Positions 61,448 through 64,000 of a stretch of 64,000 nucleotides of DNA are shown here, piece after piece (the stretch's first letter is position 1; each line of letters begins with the position of its first letter). The translations under genes and the position numbers were made by a program. Under the pieces are notes generated by a model. It was given only the letters and a program-made list of their open reading frames with translations, was not told the DNA's origin and did not search any database. The DNA lies in contig JAVVEH010000018.1 in the NCBI GenBank assembly GCA_032251435.1, forward strand, positions 17,076-81,075, given 5' to 3'. This DNA comes from JAVVEH01 sp032251435. GTDB lineage: Bacteria > Verrucomicrobiota > Lentisphaeria > Oligosphaerales > MVZH01.

Positions 61448-61563
61448 CCTGAAACTTGGGAATGATGAACAGATGAACAGGGAATAACGAATATCGAAAG
61501 AGAGGCGCTTTGGATCTTTCTTAAGATTCGGAAGTTTCATCTTGTTCGGAGCGGGAAGTTTAC

Positions 61564-61772
61564 GACCCCGGAGGGTCGCTCTCTTGAACCAAGAGCAGAA
61601 AGCTGCTCTTATCCGGTGGGGGACCACCGGCCTCCAAACGGCCATTCGCCGGAATTATTCCGGTGCTCCGCAGAACGGAGCCCGCTGGAGGTCGCTCGGC
61701 CCGAGCGTCTTGTTTCGTTTTGTCCGGGTCGGGGATTTCAAGCCCCGAGGGGTCGCTCTTCTGAAACAAGAC
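61564..61772. repeat. Chain of at least eight perfect inverted repeats, no ORF
   Basis: Successive stems with loops of two to five bases: GACCC/GGGTC (61564-61577), CTCTTG/CAAGAG (61581-61595), AAGAGCAG/CTGCTCTT (61591-61610), CCGGTGG/CCACCGG (61613-61630), CCGGAA/TTCCGG (61649-61663), GCTCCG/CGGAGC (61665-61681), CGCTCG/CGAGCG (61693-61707), and a ten-base pair GTCTTGTTTC/GAAACAAGAC (61707-61772) enclosing CCCC-GA-GGGG. A motif close to GGAGGGTCGCTC occurs three times (about 61571, 61687 and 61748), so parts look like diverged direct repeats. There is no coding frame of note. It may be a dispersed repeat family or a structured RNA. Confidence 0.75.
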
Positions 61773-61827
61773 AATCATCAGTAAGTCATTAATCAGTGTT
61801 CGGTGATCAAGTTCATTGGACGTTGAG

Positions 61828-61987
61828 CGTTGAGTTCACTCTAAAAAAGAAAAACCTACTCCAGAACCTACTCCAGAACTAAATTCCTGAATCGGTCTGA
61901 GCACAAAATTGGATTAGGTTCTGGATGAAGTTCTGGATTAAGTTTGCCGTTGCTGAAAAAACCGGACTTTTTAGAGTGGACTCAACG
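61828..61987. mobile_element. 160-bp fold-back (MITE-like) element
   Basis: The ends (61828-61849 and 61967-61987) are inverted repeats of about 21 bases with one mismatch and one indel. Inside, a doubled CCTACTCCAGAA (61855-61880) faces a doubled GTTCTGGATNAAG-like arm (61918-61942), so most of the 160 bases could fold into one long imperfect hairpin. No transposase and no clear target duplication were found. The flanks carry GGACGTT and CGTTGGACGTTCGAG motifs. With the hairpin chain upstream it fills the gene-free 797 bases between 61289 and 62085. Confidence 0.6.
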
Positions 61988-62085
61988 TTGGACGTTCGAG
62001 TTTCTTCCTTTTCGGAGCTAGGTTTGCGGATCTCGCAGATTGGCTTCGGCGGGACAGTGGAAACCACGTGCCACAATCCCCCCTC

Positions 62086-62886
62086 TCATTTTTCTGTCAA
62101 GTCCCGCTCTTGGCCTGAATGCCTCCGCAAATCCCCAGGTAACTGACCAAAATGCACTTTTGCCGCCCGGCTTAGTGCCGAACCACTGGACAACCCGACC
62201 TCGGCGGCAATGGCTTCAAGGGTCAAATCGGTGTGTTTCAGCAGATCCAACACCCGTTCCATACGAATGCGGTTGAAGACAACCTTGGGGCTTTCCTGGC
62301 GAACAGTGTAGAAAAGGCGGCGCAAATGCGGTGATGAAACGCTAACGACCGCGGCCACATCTTCAAGCTTGGGGTTATCCATCATATTGTCGTGATACCA
62401 GGCCAGCGCCCGTTCAACCCGGATATGGGACATGTCATCCCGCGGAAGAGAACGGGGTGTGATTTCACGCAGGGCCATTAGGCTTAGTTCTATCACCACG
62501 CCTTCCGTCCGGAGGTGACTTAACTCGTTCGGCTTTTCAAAGACTTCTTCTGCTTCATCCATTAATGTGCGCAGCCTCTCACAGTCTTCATCCGTCAGAT
62601 CGATCTGGTAATAACCAAGTTTCGGAACAAAGTGCTCAAGTTCTTTCGGCACGGTCAAGTGGTGAAACACCAGTCGTTCAGCCGGTTCAGTGGAGGTCCA
62701 GCCATGGGCAAATCCTCTCGGGAAAACCCACAATGTTTTCGACCGCGGGACAGGTTCGGGCCCCCCGGGAAGGAGCAAAGCAAAACGCCCACTGACACAG
62801 GCCTCGAACTCCCAGGCACTGCGCCGGTGAATGTCAACAGGATCGTTTCCGAAATGGCGAAATCCGCTGGCAAGATACGTAATCAT
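62086..62886 (-). CDS. AraC family transcriptional regulator
   Basis: 266 residues: an N-terminal cupin-like ligand-binding part (about 1-95, with 'HRRSAWEFEACVSGRFALLL') and a C-terminal double helix-turn-helix (about 165-260, with 'NPKLEDVAAVVSVSSPHLRR' and 'LTLEAIAAEVGLSSGSALSR'). The ligand is probably a sugar, as in many PVC AraC proteins. It lies divergently from the PEP-CTERM gene, and the 187 bases between the two starts contain a half-site array that is a good candidate for its binding site. No ribosome binding site is seen before the ATG. Confidence 0.9.
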   Translation of the reverse strand: MITYLASGFRHFGNDPVDIHRRSAWEFEACVSGRFALLLPGGPEPVPRSKTLWVFPRGFAHGWTSTEPAERLVFHHLTVPKELEHFVPKLGYYQIDLTDEDCERLRTLMDEAEEVFEKPNELSHLRTEGVVIELSLMALREITPRSLPRDDMSHIRVERALAWYHDNMMDNPKLEDVAAVVSVSSPHLRRLFYTVRQESPKVVFNRIRMERVLDLLKHTDLTLEAIAAEVGLSSGSALSRAAKVHFGQLPGDLRRHSGQERDLTEK

Positions 62887-62893
62887 GCGAAAA

Positions 62894-62938
62894 ACATAAT
62901 CGGATGATTGATTATGTCAAATAGTTGCTTGATTGTGT
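62894..62938. promoter_or_regulatory. Half-site array, possible AraC operator
   Basis: ACATAATC (62894-62901) is a perfect inverted copy of GATTATGT (62910-62917). The ten bases TTGATTATGT (62908-62917) are repeated with one change as TTGATTGTGT (62929-62938), exactly 21 bases apart, two turns of the helix, as in AraC-type direct-repeat sites. It lies 8 bases from the AraC start and about 35 bases before a TATAAT (62973-62978) that could be the -10 of the PEP-CTERM gene. Confidence 0.5.
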
Positions 62939-63172
62939 AATGGGTTCAAAACAGAAAAAGGTGTATTCTTCTTATAATTCAATACCCAAATGAAGATCAA
63001 CCCCCTTCAGCGCTAAAAATAAACGGTTTCTCTTTCGCTCGATTTCGAAACCTCAACCACAGGAGATAAAACCATGAACGTCAATCCAAACCAGCACCCA
63101 CAACTAAGTAGCAAGATCACCGAATCGGTTATCACCAACCGTGCCAACCGCGCAATCCACAAGGAGACCATC

Positions 63173-63946
63173 ATGAATTCGTCCATTGTTAGACAGACCC
63201 TAAGCGCATTCACAGTTAACGCTTTGTGCGCTTGCGCATTTTTATTGACCTCTGTTGATGCGGCTATTATCGTTGACGATTCGGGTGGTTACGCATTAGC
63301 TTCCGTCTCTTCAAGCCATACGGTCACATCAGGGAATCTGGGTGGGTTTAATGCCAATGGGTCGGATAAATTGGTCGTGACGGTTACTAATGAAAGGTCT
63401 GGAACATCTAACAACACGGTATCCACCATCACATATGGAGGTGTGGCTCTTACGAATGCCATTGCTGACACAAGTAGTTCTAGTGTCGCTCGAAGGCTAT
63501 CCATCTGGTATTTGGACAATGTCACCGTCACCGGCGATATTGTGGTTTCTTATGTGCAGAGCGCAAGCGGTATAGGTATTAGTGCCGTGGCATTGAGTGG
63601 TACGGTTGCAGACTTTGCGGATGCCGCGACAAATGGAGGAGTCAGCACAGCGGGAGCGGATGGAGGCTTTGTCATCGCTGCGGGAATAGCGAATGGCGGG
63701 GCAATTTCAGCGGATGCTCCTCTGATAGGGCTACTGTCTTCTGCGGATGGAGACACTGGATCGTCAACCGGTGCGGCGGGTTATTACAATGGCCTTTTAG
63801 GGCCTGGATCATTCACCCCATCATTCTCTGGAGATGAAACGTTCGTCACAGTCATGTTCGACGCAGTTGAGATCCCCGAGCCCTCCACTGCAATCCTCGC
63901 AGGTCTCGGTCTGATGGGTCTGGTTTTACGTCGGCGGTGGAAGTAG
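63173..63946 (+). CDS. PEP-CTERM sorting-domain protein
   Basis: Exported surface or exopolysaccharide-associated protein. The C-terminal tag is 'EIPEPSTAILAGLGLMGLVL' followed by 'RRRWK': PEP motif, membrane helix and basic end, recognised by exosortase. The middle part is beta-rich with many Ser, Thr, Gly and Ala. There are two possible starts, each with a strong ribosome binding site: ATG 63074 (AGGAGA, seven bases) and ATG 63173 (AAGGAG, six bases). Only the second begins directly with a signal peptide, 'MNSSIVRQTLSAFTVNALCA', so it is preferred; the first would add 33 polar residues. No exosortase gene is in the window. Confidence 0.88.
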   Translation: MNSSIVRQTLSAFTVNALCACAFLLTSVDAAIIVDDSGGYALASVSSSHTVTSGNLGGFNANGSDKLVVTVTNERSGTSNNTVSTITYGGVALTNAIADTSSSSVARRLSIWYLDNVTVTGDIVVSYVQSASGIGISAVALSGTVADFADAATNGGVSTAGADGGFVIAAGIANGGAISADAPLIGLLSSADGDTGSSTGAAGYYNGLLGPGSFTPSFSGDETFVTVMFDAVEIPEPSTAILAGLGLMGLVLRRRWK

Positions 63947-64000
63947 ACTAGTACAATGTAAAATTTAAAGATGCGGATAAAGATGTTTAAGTTTCGTCCT

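Noticed and set aside
61415..61784. Small frames on both strands in the hairpin region (60-80 codons)
   Set aside because: They have no ribosome binding sites, contain palindrome-derived sequence and match nothing.

Overview
The window looks like part of a draft genome (one 100-base N gap at 28538-28637) from a GC-rich, Gram-negative, probably anaerobic bacterium of the Planctomycetes-Verrucomicrobia-Lentisphaerae-Kiritimatiellae group. Pointers to that group are the OPT-like DUF6785/DUF6784 membrane protein, type III glutamine synthetase, a PEP-CTERM protein, prepilin-like 'FTLIELL' proteins, an AraC regulator, a GH95 fucosidase and TrmFO. The lifestyle inference rests on a diiron flavoprotein (FprA type), a 2x[4Fe-4S] aldo/keto reductase, an Fe-S uracil-DNA glycosylase and a corrinoid-type methyltransferase. 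LPS is implied by kdsD, a WaaE-like glycosyltransferase and an O-antigen-ligase-like protein. The taxonomic call is an inference from gene content only.

Layout. 1-8.0 kb: truncated OPT-like transporter, a 28-bp minisatellite, an unknown two-repeat protein, and on the minus strand a GH95 alpha-L-fucosidase and a VIT/vWA protein. 8.2-12.6 kb: minor-pseudopilin and assembly genes of a type II secretion or pilus-like machine (gspI, gspJ, gspK, a pilM-pilN fusion, gspM/pilO). 12.6-16.9 kb: yejE and yejF of a peptide ABC importer, separated by a vapBC toxin-antitoxin module with its own promoter and a 61-codon remnant of a type III methyltransferase. 17-20.8 kb: glnN, an etfB without etfA, a DUF2059 protein. 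21-28.4 kb: an 821-residue envelope protein, an ABC ATPase and a duplicated ABC-2 permease, then kdsD and a sugar kinase. 28.4-28.7 kb: microsatellite with the assembly gap. 28.7-37.9 kb: FAD oxidoreductase, a trehalose locus (GH15 plus fused OtsA-OtsB), an OleC-like ligase and a SulP permease. 38-54 kb: a papain-like YiiX-type protein, Rep helicase, then a long minus-strand block (trmFO to ribE) and a plus-strand pair ricT-like/O-antigen ligase. 54-61 kb: a G3E GTPase with a three-domain methyltransferase-thioredoxin fusion, then metY, metX, metW and dCMP deaminase. 61.3-62.1 kb: a non-coding stretch with a chain of hairpins and a fold-back element. 62.1-64 kb: AraC regulator divergent from a PEP-CTERM protein, with a possible operator array between them.

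Functional picture. The cell seems to degrade fucosylated glycans and sugar acids, to import sulfate and peptides, to make methionine by the acetylhomoserine direct-sulfhydrylation route, and to make and break trehalose. The items I would look at first are the methyltransferase-Trx-Trx fusion next to a G3E GTPase that has lost most of its metal motif, the hairpin chain and fold-back element at 61.5-62.0 kb, the structured stretch before metX, the half-site array at 62.9 kb, and the module inserted between yejE and yejF.
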